Source of the DNA: Streptomyces neyagawaensis
GTDB lineage: Bacteria; Actinomycetota; Actinomycetes; Streptomycetales; Streptomycetaceae
DNA length: 64,000 nucleotides
Assembly: GCF_023516595.1 (NCBI RefSeq)
Contig: NZ_JAMGBG010000048.1
Span: 1 to 64,000, forward strand
Reading direction: 5' to 3'
Shown here: positions 48,701 to 57,197 of the stretch, one piece after another
Layout: each line of letters opens with the position of its first letter
Position numbering within the stretch: the stretch's first letter is position 1
The notes under the pieces: model-generated
What the model saw: only the letters and a program-made list of their open reading frames with translations
The model's database searches: none
What the model was told of the DNA's origin: nothing
Position numbers and translations under genes: made by a program

Positions 48701-49603
48701 ATGCGACTTGCCCCGCTCGCCTGCTCGGTGGCGGGCGTTCTCGCGCTGACCGCATGCGGGACATCCACCACCGGCAGCGATGTGACCAGCACTCAACTCA
48801 CCAGCACTGAACTCGACCTCCTCACCCGTTCCGGGACTTTCGCCCGGATCAGCGTCGATCTCGCGAACGCGGAATCAAAGCTCATATCGATTTGCATGGC
48901 AGCGAAGGGATTCCGCTACCGCGCCGAGTCAGCGGACCCGGCGGCCGAATCCGATGAGGAACGCTCCCTGAACATGAATGAGCGACGCACCAGGGGATAC
49001 GGCCTCGCCTCCCAGTACGCCTCAGAAAAGGAATCGGTCGGCACCGCGCCAAACGACGCCTATCTGGCCGGGCTGTCGAAGAAGAAGGCCGACGCGTACA
49101 TGAAAACCCTGCGGGGCGGCGCCACGGACTTTCGCGAGATGAGGTTCGGCGGCGGTCGGAACATCACCTTCTCGGCGCGTGGTTGCGAGGCAGAAAGCCG
49201 TACATCCCTTTACGGAAGCCTCGACGACTGGGTGTCCATCGCATACTTCCCGCAGAATCTCAACAGTGAGCTCAGTTCCCGCGTGGAGAAATCCCCGAAG
49301 TACCGCAGCGCCATGAACGACTGGCGCACATGCATGCGCGGCAAGGGATACACCTACACATCCCCCGACACGGCCTACGAGCAGCTCAAGGACGACTACC
49401 GCACGCAGGGCGCCAATTCCGCCCTGCGTGAACGAGAGATCGCCGTCGCCGTGGCGGACGGTAACTGCGGGGCGGAACTCCACATCCCCACCACCGTCCT
49501 GACTCTGCGACGTTCCCACGCCCAGTCACTGCCGATCAGTGACAAGCTCCAGCTGCGGCGGCTGACGGCGATCTGGATGGCGGCCGCCGACAGGGCCCAG
49601 TGA
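48701..49603 (+). CDS. lipoprotein of unknown function
   Basis: 300 aa. The N terminus MRLAPLACSVAGVLALTACG has a lipobox (LTAC), so Cys19 should be lipidated and the protein anchored outside the membrane. The mature part is helical, rich in charged residues, with a few cysteines (ISICMAAKGFRYR; DWRTCMRGKGYTY). The two C-M-x-x-K-G-(F/Y)-x-Y segments look like repeats of one motif. No enzyme motif is seen. The gene follows the I36-type gene in the same direction and may act with it at the cell surface. Confidence 0.7.
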   Translation: MRLAPLACSVAGVLALTACGTSTTGSDVTSTQLTSTELDLLTRSGTFARISVDLANAESKLISICMAAKGFRYRAESADPAAESDEERSLNMNERRTRGYGLASQYASEKESVGTAPNDAYLAGLSKKKADAYMKTLRGGATDFREMRFGGGRNITFSARGCEAESRTSLYGSLDDWVSIAYFPQNLNSELSSRVEKSPKYRSAMNDWRTCMRGKGYTYTSPDTAYEQLKDDYRTQGANSALREREIAVAVADGNCGAELHIPTTVLTLRRSHAQSLPISDKLQLRRLTAIWMAAADRAQ

Positions 49604-49715
49604 CCCCAGCAGGGCTCGGCAGCCTTCCAAAGTTGCTGCCTCATCTGAACGAGCGGCACCGACGTCTGGCGGTTGTGACCAAGCGAGGCTGCTCGGCCAG
49701 GGCGGAGTGCGGGCA

Positions 49716-50592
49716 TCACTTCCGGAGGGCCGTGGGTTTGCCGTCCGGGTCCAAGCCGCAGGGCCATCGCCTTTCGAAAGCCGCAGCCGACAGGCTGACT
49801 GGGGGGCGGCGTCGGCGGCCTCCCCGTAGAGGCTTTCGGCACCTTCCCTGTCCGCCGTTTTTCCCGCGTCCGGGCCAGCCGGACCAAGGGCGTAGGTGTC
49901 GCCTACAACGGCGGCGGCACGCGCGAGTTGTTCGGCTACTTTCCGGTCCTCGGCCCCCTCCCGTGCCCTGACGAGATGGGCCAAAGCGAAGGTGTCTCCG
50001 GCGTCGGCGGCCTGTTGGGCCAAGGCCTCGGCGCCGACCCGGTCGCCCGCCTCTTCCCGGATCGCAGCAAGGCACAGCTCTTCCCGCATCGCGGCAAGGC
50101 AAAGGCGGGCGAACGTGCCTCCAGCGTCGGCAGCCTGCCGGTAGAAAGTCTCGGCGCCGTCCCGGTCCCCGGGGGCGCCGTGGCCGGTAGCTTGCCAGGC
50201 CAGGGCTTCAGCGCCCTCCCGACGCCGGCCGTGCCGGGCGAGCAATCGCGCATAAGACTCCAGTGCCAGACGATGCCCGACCTTCATACGAGCGCGGATC
50301 AGCACGATTGCCTCCCGTTGGCCCGCCCCCAGCTCTCCAGCAATTCCGCCATGGTCTCGGTGGCCGTCCACCAGCCCGTAGCCAGATACGGGGCGAGCAT
50401 CTCCAGCGCCTCAGCCCGTCGTCCCTGTTCACCGAGCAGCCGCGCCCACTCCCGCGCGCAGAACCACTCCCCTCGGCCGGCCCACAACTCCACCGTTCCG
50501 GGATTGCCGAGTTCGAGAAGCCGGGAGACGAGGTGCCGCGGGACGCAGCCAGTCTGCGTCCGGGTCCGACAGTCCAGATCAGCAGCGTCCAC
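49716..50592 (-). pseudogene. TPR/Sel1-like repeat protein gene, multiply frameshifted
   Basis: The minus strand carries repeats such as REEAGDRVGAEALAQQAADA and GDTFALAHLV, the decapeptide-style units common in Streptomyces repeat proteins, preceded by WAGRGEWFCAREWARLLGEQ and MLAPYLATGWWTATETMAEL. The reading moves between frames near 50305 (after ANGRQ), near 49880 and near 49760, and the end GLDPDGKPTALRK stops at 49716. At least three lesions make it a pseudogene. Intact relatives are long cytoplasmic scaffolds of unknown function. Confidence 0.7.
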
Positions 50593-50985
50593 GGCAACGT
50601 ACCGTAGCCCCTCCCCCGGACATCACCTCCGGCTCCGCAGCCGACCCGAGCACTGGAGCGCGGCATCCCAGGGCGCGGTCGTGCATGTGGGCTTCGAAGT
50701 GCTGGGGCAGAAGTTCGTCGTCGCGAGCGTTCAAGCACGGGCAGCGCACGGTGACCACGCAGGGATGTGGGCCCTGAGGCAGCAGCGGAGTGCACTTTCC
50801 ACGCGTCGAAGCCCAACCAGAGCGGCTCACGGATGACGGGTAACGGGGGTATCAATACGTGGTCGGGCGGGCCCGTGGCCTGTACCAGCGAGGTGAATCA
50901 GCAACCACAGCCCCGCCCCCACCCATGACCAGGGCATCCACACCACGATCCGCTGACACTCAGCCACTGCCACCCCACCGCCCAA
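50593..50985. other. no gene seen
   Basis: Between the repeat-protein pseudogene and the TetR gene. Minus-strand fragments with a few Cys and His (VRCPCLNARDDELLPQHFEA) may be the lost upstream part of the pseudogene or an unrelated scrap. Confidence 0.3.
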
Positions 50986-51549
50986 TCACATGCGCAAACC
51001 CTCGAGGAGGGCGGCGAGGTAGCGGTGTGCGGTGTCGGACCGGTCGGCGGGGGTGCCTCCGTGGACGTCCACGGCGTGGGCGATGCCGCACATGAGCGGG
51101 ACGAGGTCGGCGGCGGCGAGGTCGGGGCGGACCACTCCGGCATCGCGGGCCCGGGCGAGGAGTGCTGCGCCGGCCGACGTGAGTGACTTCTTGAGTTCCG
51201 TGGTGCGCGGCAGGGCGTCCGTGGTCGCGGCGGCGACGGGGGGCAGGGCGGCGTCGGTGACCTGCGCCTCGACGGTGTGGAAGAGGAAGCCCGTCAGGCT
51301 GCGCCAGGGGTCGGCATCGGTCAGCGCCTGCTGGCCATGGGCGGCCAGGGCCTCCAGGCATGGGGCGGCGACGGTCTCCAGCAGCGCCTCGGGCGTGGCG
51401 AAGTGCCGGTAGACGGTGCCGACCCCGAGTCCTGCCCGGCGTGCGACGTCGTTGAGCTGCAGTGGTGTGCCCTCGTCGACCAGGTCGCGGGCGACGGAGA
51501 CGATCCGCTTCCAGTTGCGGGCCGCGTCCTTGCGTAGGGGCGTCGTCAT
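50986..51549 (-). CDS. TetR-family regulator of the adjacent SDR gene
   Basis: 187 aa. The N-terminal DNA-binding domain reads NWKRIVSVARDLVDEGTPLQ, LNDVARRAGLGVGTVYRHFA (recognition helix GVGTVYRHF at about 42-50). The C-terminal domain is of the broad SCO-type (ETVAAPCLEALAAHGQQALT). It lies 77 bases downstream of the SDR gene on the same strand, with its own dyad CGGATGATTCATCCG 15 bases upstream of the start. The same dyad class precedes the SDR gene, so it probably represses both. Confidence 0.88.
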   Translation of the reverse strand: MTTPLRKDAARNWKRIVSVARDLVDEGTPLQLNDVARRAGLGVGTVYRHFATPEALLETVAAPCLEALAAHGQQALTDADPWRSLTGFLFHTVEAQVTDAALPPVAAATTDALPRTTELKKSLTSAGAALLARARDAGVVRPDLAAADLVPLMCGIAHAVDVHGGTPADRSDTAHRYLAALLEGLRM

Positions 51550-51563
51550 GAGGCCATGCTAAT

Positions 51564-51578
51564 CGGATGATTCATCCG
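51564..51578. promoter_or_regulatory. operator before the TetR gene
   Basis: CGGATGATTCATCCG is a perfect 15-bp dyad (central T), 14 bases upstream of the TetR start at 51549. Confidence 0.7.
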
Positions 51579-51626
51579 GATGGTTCCGTCGCCCGCCCGG
51601 TGCCCGCGCCGCCGCGCGTGCGAGGC

Positions 51627-52517
51627 TCAGGCGAGGGCGAGCGGTGCGTGCCGTTCGCTGAGTCGGCGTACGGCCTCGGCGACGCGGGGGTCGGTCGCCG
51701 CGCGGTACGGGGCGACCGGGTGCGCCTGGGCGCCGATGACGATGCCGGTTCGGCCCGTCAGTGTGTCGTCGGTGGCGGCCATGATGGAGGGCCTGGCTGC
51801 CGCGGACGCCGGACCCGAGGTCGAGCGTTCGAATGTGCGACGCACCAGCGGCCACAGCAGCCGCAGGGCAGGCGAGACGATCTTCGGGTCGGTCATGGTG
51901 CCGTTGGTCATGTCGGTCGCAGCCCCTCCGGGATCGGCGGCGAAGACCGAGACGCCCGTGCCGTCCAGCCGGGCTGCCAGGTCCAACGTATAGGCCAGGT
52001 TGGCCAGTTTGGCGCGGCCGTACCAGTGGAAGCCGTAGTAGCCGCCCGGCGGCTCGACCGCGTCGAACACTCGCTTGGCGACGGCGACAGCACCCGACGT
52101 CACGTTCACGATCCTGCTCGGCGCACCGGCCGCGAGTGTGGGCAGCAGCAGTTCGGTCAGCAGGTACGGCGAGAGGTGGTTGACGACGAACGACGCCTCG
52201 ACACCTGCCCGGGTCTGGCGCTCGGCGAACATCGCCCCGACGTTGTTGACCAGCACCGTCAGCGGCTCCCCCGAGGCGGCGTGGTCGGCCGCGATCCTGC
52301 GGGCGAGCGCACGCACCTGGTCGAGCGAGGCGAGGTCCGCGGACAGGAACCGGGCCGGGTGCGCCGGGCCCGTCGCGTTGATCAACTCGACGGCCTTGGC
52401 TCCCCGTTCGGCGTCGCGCCCGATCACTGTGACGGCGAACCCCGCGACGGCCAGTCCCAGCGACGTCTCCAGGCCGATGCCCCCTGTTCCGGCCGTGACC
52501 ACTGCTGTCTTCTTCAT
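51627..52517 (-). CDS. SDR-family NAD(P)-dependent oxidoreductase
   Basis: 296 aa from ATG at 52517 (MKKTAVVTAGTGGIGLETSL), seven bases after GGAGG; the upstream ATG at 52541 is ignored. Cofactor motif TAGTGGIG at about 8-15, NNVG near 91, catalytic Ser in VNVTSGAVAVAK and Tyr-Lys in HWYGRAKLANLAY. The long C-terminal part (LRLLWPLVRRTFERSTSGPA) is typical of the WWOX/retinol-dehydrogenase-like group. It is likely induced with the TetR gene. Substrate unknown. Confidence 0.85.
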   Translation of the reverse strand: MKKTAVVTAGTGGIGLETSLGLAVAGFAVTVIGRDAERGAKAVELINATGPAHPARFLSADLASLDQVRALARRIAADHAASGEPLTVLVNNVGAMFAERQTRAGVEASFVVNHLSPYLLTELLLPTLAAGAPSRIVNVTSGAVAVAKRVFDAVEPPGGYYGFHWYGRAKLANLAYTLDLAARLDGTGVSVFAADPGGAATDMTNGTMTDPKIVSPALRLLWPLVRRTFERSTSGPASAAARPSIMAATDDTLTGRTGIVIGAQAHPVAPYRAATDPRVAEAVRRLSERHAPLALA

Positions 52518-52542
52518 GTAGGCCTCCACCCCGCCAACCAAA

Positions 52543-52598
52543 CGGATAACTCATCCACTTAGCTCCGGACGGTAGCACACATACGGATGAACTATCCG
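52543..52598. promoter_or_regulatory. two operator-like dyads before the SDR gene
   Basis: CGGATAACTCATCC (52543-52556) and CGGATGAACTATCCG (52584-52598) match the dyad before the TetR gene (plan CGGATRA-N-TCATCCG) with one or two changes. Their 41-base centre spacing, about four helical turns, would put two dimers on the same face of the DNA. Confidence 0.65.
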
Positions 52599-52960
52599 GT
52601 TGTGGTTTCGGCGCCGCGGCGGTCCGCCCGACAGGGGACAGGCGGATGACTGGGGAACCGCGTAGCCGTGGACAAGCGGCCGCCTGTCCGTCGGGCAGCG
52701 GCCGCTGCGGAGGTCGAGGTGGGCGATGCCGTCGAGCCGGAAGGTGCAGCCGGGGATGACGAGGGCCGCGCGGCCGGCCGGATGGGTGTTGCGGGGGTCG
52801 GCGTCGCGGAGGCGAGCCAGGTCTGGGTGTGGGGCCCGAGGCGCAGCAGGGTGTAGCCGCTGCCGTCGGGACGGCGGGCTTCGACGTGGACGTCGTAGTA
52901 GGTGGTGGCCATGCGGAGGTCGTCGCCGAAGGGGAGGTTCGCGGCGGCGTGGGTGAGCAT
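52599..52960 (-). pseudogene. small hypothetical gene, probably frameshifted
   Basis: From ATG at 52960, MLTHAAANLPFGDDLRMATT, YYDVHVEARRPDGSGYTLLR and LGPHTQTWLASATP read as genuine coding. The frame then degrades, while a neighbouring frame continues CTFRLDGIAHLDLRSGRCPT and RPLVHGYAVPQS to about 52630. A single frameshift near 52780 would join a protein of about 110 aa. Family not recognised. Confidence 0.35.
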
Positions 52961-53261
52961 CGCGTAGACCGGCTGGTGTCGGAGCTCGGATCCAGCTCGG
53001 CATGACGGGGGTGCAGCAGGTCGGCCGCCGGCCCCGCGACCGGCTCGGCCGGAACGGTGGCCGGCGAACGTGCTGTGCGGTGGTGCGCCGCCCGCACAGC
53101 ACTGACAGGAGATGTCAGTCGCGGTAGCCGGTCGCCCGGGCGGCCGAACGGGCGGGTGGGTCAGGCCGACGCCGGGGAGCCGGAAGGCGCCGTCCAGCCG
53201 GGGTGCCTTCGTTGCGGCGCGGTCCAGCCGAACTCGGCGTCGACTCGGGGTCGTTCCGTGT
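52961..53261. other. intergenic, no gene seen
   Basis: Downstream flank of the LodB gene. No convincing frame or hairpin picked out. Confidence 0.35.
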
Positions 53262-54458
53262 TCATGGCGCGCTGGGCGCTTCCTGCGGTCGGTAGGGCGA
53301 GTCGGGGAGGTCGGTCAGGCGTCGCGCCCAGAAGGGGCGGTCGGCCCAGCGGGCCTCCTGGGTGTGGATGACTCGGTGGCCGCGCAGATACGCGCTCCGT
53401 GCGGCCGCGACCTTGTCCGCGTATGCGGCGAGGGCCGAGTCCGTGCCGTAGGGGGCGCGACCCAGACGGGTGTCGACGGCCAGGCCCGCGCCCAGCCCGG
53501 TGTAGAGAGCGGTCAGCACGCCCTGGGAGGAGAGCGGGTCGAACGCGACCGCCGCGTCCCCGGCGGCGGTCCAGCCGTCTCCGTACACCGTGTCCAGGTG
53601 CGCCGTGTGCGCGGCGGCCCGGCGGGGCGCGGCAGGTGACGTGGGCGGGGGCCCGTCCCGGTGGACCCATCGGGACACGTGGCGGGTGGCCGTCATCCGT
53701 CGGCGGAAGTGGCGTGCGGTGTGGGAAGCGGCGGGCAGGTCGGCGTCGGTGAAATAGGCGACCAGTCGCCCGCCGGAGGGCTGCGGAGCGGTGTACCACC
53801 AGCCGTCCTCGTCGGACTCGACGAGGGAACGGCGGTCGGTGTCCAGCGGGTCCGCCTCCAGGGGCACGTACAGAGCTGTGAGCCGGTCCCCGACCCGCCG
53901 CCGGGCCCCGCACCGGACGGCGATCGCGGCAGCGCGGCCGGTGGCGTCGATCACCCAGCGGCAGCGCACCGTACGCTCGCCACCGGACCGGGTACCGGCA
54001 GGGCCGGTGCCGCCGCGCAGGACCAGGATCCAGCCGCCGCCCGGCGTCCGCGCGGTGTCGCGTACGGCCGAGCCCTCGGCGACCTCGGCCCCCGCCGCGC
54101 GCGAGGCGTCGCGCAGACGCCGGTCGAACAACCGCCGGTCGAGGTGCCAGCCGTGGCCGTGCGGGTCGTTGATGAAGTCCACGGCGTGCAGGTCGGCCGA
54201 TCCCCACGCCGAGAGGCTGCCGTAGCAGGGCAGATGCCCGGAGTCGAGAACGCGGTCGGCGACGCCGAGGTCGCCGAGCAGTACCCGTCCGGCGGGCACG
54301 AGCGTCTCGCCGACCTTGGGCGGCCCGGTGCCGGCGTCCGCCAGCAGAACCGTACGGCCGGCACGGGCGAGCACGAGCGCGGCGGCGCAGCCGGCCGGGC
54401 CGCCGCCCGCCACCACGACGTCGTAGGTGTCCGTGCCGGGAGCGTGTGCGGCGCTCAC
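53262..54458 (-). CDS. lodB: LodB-like flavoprotein, quinone-cofactor maturase
   Basis: 398 aa. FAD-binding motif VVVAGGGPAGCAAALVLARA (GxGxxG at residues 18-23), GETLVPAGRVLLGDLG, then a DATGR segment (WVIDATGRAAAIAVRCGARR) and the GD motif GDGWTAAGDAAVAFDPLSSQ. This is the tryptophan-halogenase/geranylgeranyl-reductase-like plan shared by LodB and GoxB. In Marinomonas the partner flavoprotein is needed to form cysteine tryptophylquinone in the oxidase. Here it overlaps the LodA-like gene by an ATGA junction and follows it, the usual lodA-lodB order. Assignment rests on context plus motifs. Confidence 0.8.
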   Translation of the reverse strand: MSAAHAPGTDTYDVVVAGGGPAGCAAALVLARAGRTVLLADAGTGPPKVGETLVPAGRVLLGDLGVADRVLDSGHLPCYGSLSAWGSADLHAVDFINDPHGHGWHLDRRLFDRRLRDASRAAGAEVAEGSAVRDTARTPGGGWILVLRGGTGPAGTRSGGERTVRCRWVIDATGRAAAIAVRCGARRRVGDRLTALYVPLEADPLDTDRRSLVESDEDGWWYTAPQPSGGRLVAYFTDADLPAASHTARHFRRRMTATRHVSRWVHRDGPPPTSPAAPRRAAAHTAHLDTVYGDGWTAAGDAAVAFDPLSSQGVLTALYTGLGAGLAVDTRLGRAPYGTDSALAAYADKVAAARSAYLRGHRVIHTQEARWADRPFWARRLTDLPDSPYRPQEAPSAP

Positions 54459-56476
54459 CGCGCGTCGCGGAAGGGGTCGAGTAGCTCGAGATATCCGGCG
54501 GTGATCTCCTCCTCGCGGTAGCCGGTGGCGCGGGCGGCCTCGCCGACCACCTGTGCCGCGGACTCGGCCTCGGCGGTTTCGGGGGTGGGCCTGTCCTCGG
54601 GCCGGATGCCCGCCGCCGCGGACAACACGTGCGGGCCCGCCTCGGGCATGTGCAGGTTGACGAGGTTCGCCGTGTCCGGTGCCTGATCGAGCGGTTGTCC
54701 GGGGCGCGACTCCACCAGGATCCGTTCCGGGAACTTCCCGTCGCCCACGGTGTAGTCGCGCACCTCGACGATGCCGAGCTTGGGCCAGTCCTTGATCATC
54801 TGTGTGCGCTGCTGGTTCATGGTGCCGTTGAGGCCGCGCAGCCAGGTCGCCCGTCGCTCGAACGCCTCTTCCCGGACGCTGTCGTCGCTCCCGGTCGACG
54901 GCTTGTTGACCTTCTCGAAGTCCTCCAGCTTGAGGACATGGTTGGGTACCTGGGCAGGCCAGAAGGTCGGCAGGTAAGGGGTGTACCGGGGCCCCAGGTT
55001 GGCCAGCACCTCATAGCCGGAGCGGCAGCTCGCGGTGTCCGCCTGCCAGGGGGCGGCCATCCAGCGAGTGAGGTCTCCGGGCCCCTGTGCGTGCAGGGGG
55101 CCGTTGGCGGCGAGCGCCTCCTGCGGAGTGAGGGTGGGCCCGTAGTCGGGTTCCGAGGTGCCGGTGGCGCGGTGCCGGATGCGGAAGGGTTCACTGAACA
55201 TGGTCGCGTGCCTGATCGGCCAGGTGACCTCGCACCCCGGGTGGAACGCGTCGGCGGCGCAGTTCTCCAGGGCCGCCCGGTCCAGCAGCCCCGGCTGCTC
55301 GCCGACAGGGGCGTCGTCGACCGTGGGCCGCGGCTGCCACAGGGACCCGGCCCGGAAAGCCCCGTCCGCCCAGCGCTGCAGCATCCAGTCCTGGGTCGGC
55401 GTCAGCACCAGGTGCTGACGCACGGACTTGGGCTTGCTGGCCATGGCGTCACCGTAGATCCACGGCCACGGCAGCGGGGACATTCCGTCCCGGTCGTAGT
55501 CGCGCAGGGCGGCGTACGTCTGGCGGCGCAGTTCCCGGTTCCGGTCGGACGGATCGGCGAGCCTCTTCCGCATGGCAGGCGAGAGGAAGAAGTGGGGGCC
55601 GTTCCAGCCGAACTGTGCCGCGAATCCCTGGTTGACCCACTGCAGATCGCAGAACCGGCGGAGGATCGGCTCGATGTGATCGGTGAACGAGATCTTCTCC
55701 GGGCGGGTCAGCGAACCGGCCTGGACGAAGACGTCGAAGAGCAGGTCGTGGAGGGTACGGATGGACTTCACGCCGGGGGCGTAGTGCGGAGGCCCGACCA
55801 CGACCCAGGCCGGGGCGGCGGTCAGATCCTTGCCGTCGATACGGACCTTCGCCGTCACCGGGCCGTCGGACACGTCGTCGTACCAGGTGTTGTTGTTGGC
55901 GACCCCGGTGATCGGCTGGTTCTTGTAGGAGGCGGAGTTTCCCCGGCCACCGAGCACCACCAGGCGGCCGTCGGAACGGGTGGAGATCTCGCCGAGGTAC
56001 ACCGCCTTGCCCATGATCTTGCCGGTGTCGAACTTCTGCGTCTCGGTCTTCGAGCCGCGGACGGTGCGGCTTCCGGGGTCGTTGACCAGCTTCTTCCTCT
56101 CGGCGCCCACGACGTCGGCGTTGCGCAGAGCGTATTGCTCTGCCGCGAGCGTCTTGCCCTCGGGAATGTCCAGCGCCAGATGGAACTGGTACCAGGCGGC
56201 CTTCTTGTTGGCCAGATGCACCGTCCACTCGATCTCGGAGACACCCTCGGCGCCCGGCTTCAGCTCCCTCACCACCTCCCCCGCGGCGTTGTAGCCGTAC
56301 ACACGGAACCGTGCGGCCTGTCTGCGGAGCGCCCCGGAAGCGTCCTTGTAGGAGCCGGGGTCGGCTGGTTTCTGGTCCGGTGATTCGGGGCCGATGAAGG
56401 GTGCTTCGACACTGTTGCCGACCCGGGCGACACCGATGGCGGGGTGAATCTTCACCTTCACGATCTGACTGTCCAT
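54455..56476 (-). CDS. lodA: LodA-like CTQ-dependent amino-acid oxidase
   Basis: 673 aa (LodA itself is about 730). The N terminus IVKVKIHPAIGVARVGNSVE is the hallmark of the LodA/GoxA family, followed by FIGPESPDQKPADPGSYKDA, FDVFVQAGSLTRPEKISFTD, LTPTQDWMLQRWADGAF and NCAADAFHPGCEVTWPIRHA. The Cys-Trp pair forming cysteine tryptophylquinone is most plausibly Cys415 (FHPGC) with Trp477 (AAPWQAD), 62 apart against 65 in LodA; Cys406 is an alternative. Such enzymes oxidise a primary or alpha amine (lysine epsilon-amine, glycine and others), releasing ammonia and H2O2, which can be antimicrobial. No signal peptide is seen. First gene of a two-gene operon. Confidence 0.85.
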   Translation of the reverse strand: MDSQIVKVKIHPAIGVARVGNSVEAPFIGPESPDQKPADPGSYKDASGALRRQAARFRVYGYNAAGEVVRELKPGAEGVSEIEWTVHLANKKAAWYQFHLALDIPEGKTLAAEQYALRNADVVGAERKKLVNDPGSRTVRGSKTETQKFDTGKIMGKAVYLGEISTRSDGRLVVLGGRGNSASYKNQPITGVANNNTWYDDVSDGPVTAKVRIDGKDLTAAPAWVVVGPPHYAPGVKSIRTLHDLLFDVFVQAGSLTRPEKISFTDHIEPILRRFCDLQWVNQGFAAQFGWNGPHFFLSPAMRKRLADPSDRNRELRRQTYAALRDYDRDGMSPLPWPWIYGDAMASKPKSVRQHLVLTPTQDWMLQRWADGAFRAGSLWQPRPTVDDAPVGEQPGLLDRAALENCAADAFHPGCEVTWPIRHATMFSEPFRIRHRATGTSEPDYGPTLTPQEALAANGPLHAQGPGDLTRWMAAPWQADTASCRSGYEVLANLGPRYTPYLPTFWPAQVPNHVLKLEDFEKVNKPSTGSDDSVREEAFERRATWLRGLNGTMNQQRTQMIKDWPKLGIVEVRDYTVGDGKFPERILVESRPGQPLDQAPDTANLVNLHMPEAGPHVLSAAAGIRPEDRPTPETAEAESAAQVVGEAARATGYREEEITAGYLELLDPFRDAR

Positions 56477-57151
56477 CGAAGAACCTTCCGTTGGGGGCCG
56501 CCGGGATGCGGTCTCGAATGTAAGACGTGCAATTCCGCCCGGGGGTCACACCGCGCAGGAGCTGATCGACGTCCGATCATCACGGACCTTCTACCAACTG
56601 CTGCCGTGGACGTGCGAGTTCGCCCCGGTCGGAGGTGTGTGGCCGCACCTGAGATCGCCGGCGGAGCCCACCCGCCTCATCGACGGCCTCCTCGCCAAGA
56701 CCCGCCTCGGGCTACCGGCCGGCGTGCCCTCGGCCATGGAGGTGCGCCTGGTCGAGGAGAGCGCCCTCGCGCGTCAGGGCGAAAGCCGACACCGGTGCGG
56801 CGGCGCGCGTACCGGAGGCTCTTCCTCCGCGACAAGTCTGAGCTCACCCGTGGCGTCCCGCAACAACAACCGCGGGCGAGGCCACGGCCTCGAACACGAC
56901 GAAGGTCTGCGGGGAGGCTCGGGGTCAGGGCTCCCCCGGCGCCGGTCCGTCACCGGTCCGGGGTCGGTGTGGTCCGCAGGGGTGCCCCAGACGGCCGGTC
57001 AGGCGCCCAGCCCAGCGCTGAGCCGGGCGCCTGACCGGCCGTCCCCCGAGGGGCGGCCGGTGAGGCGGCGGACGATGCCCTCCGGGCAGGGGAACTTGCT
57101 GACCGTCGCCTCATGACAGTCGGCTTGTGAACCATCCTCCCCTCCCCCGGT
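56477..57151. other. no intact gene; possible IS630-type C-terminal scrap at 56580-56720
   Basis: Upstream flank of the LodA gene, so its promoter should lie in the first 100 bases. On the plus strand, FYQLLPWTCEFAPVGGVWPH and RLIDGLLAKTRLGLPAG resemble the end of IS630-like transposases (PVEGVW-type motif) with the middle deleted; this is weak. The rest is without recognisable coding. Confidence 0.3.
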
Positions 57152-57188
57152 CCCCCTGGAGGGCCGCCGAGCCCGGCCCTCCAGGGGG
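57152..57188. terminator. strong hairpin after the IS5 remnant
   Basis: CCCCCTGGAGGGCC (57152-57165) and GGCCCTCCAGGGGG (57175-57188) pair perfectly over 14 bases, 10 bases beyond the last stop of the minus-strand IS5 remnant at 57198. No T tract. Confidence 0.5.
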
Positions 57189-57197
57189 CACCGCGTG

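Noticed and set aside
53262-54458. Flavin-dependent tryptophan halogenase
   Set aside because: The fold is related, but I do not see the WxWxIP halogenase motif, and the gene overlaps a LodA-type oxidase, which favours a LodB role.
54629-56383. A 584-codon plus-strand frame opposite lodA
   Set aside because: Shadow of the LodA gene; no motif, and lodA has a clear family N terminus and overlap with lodB.
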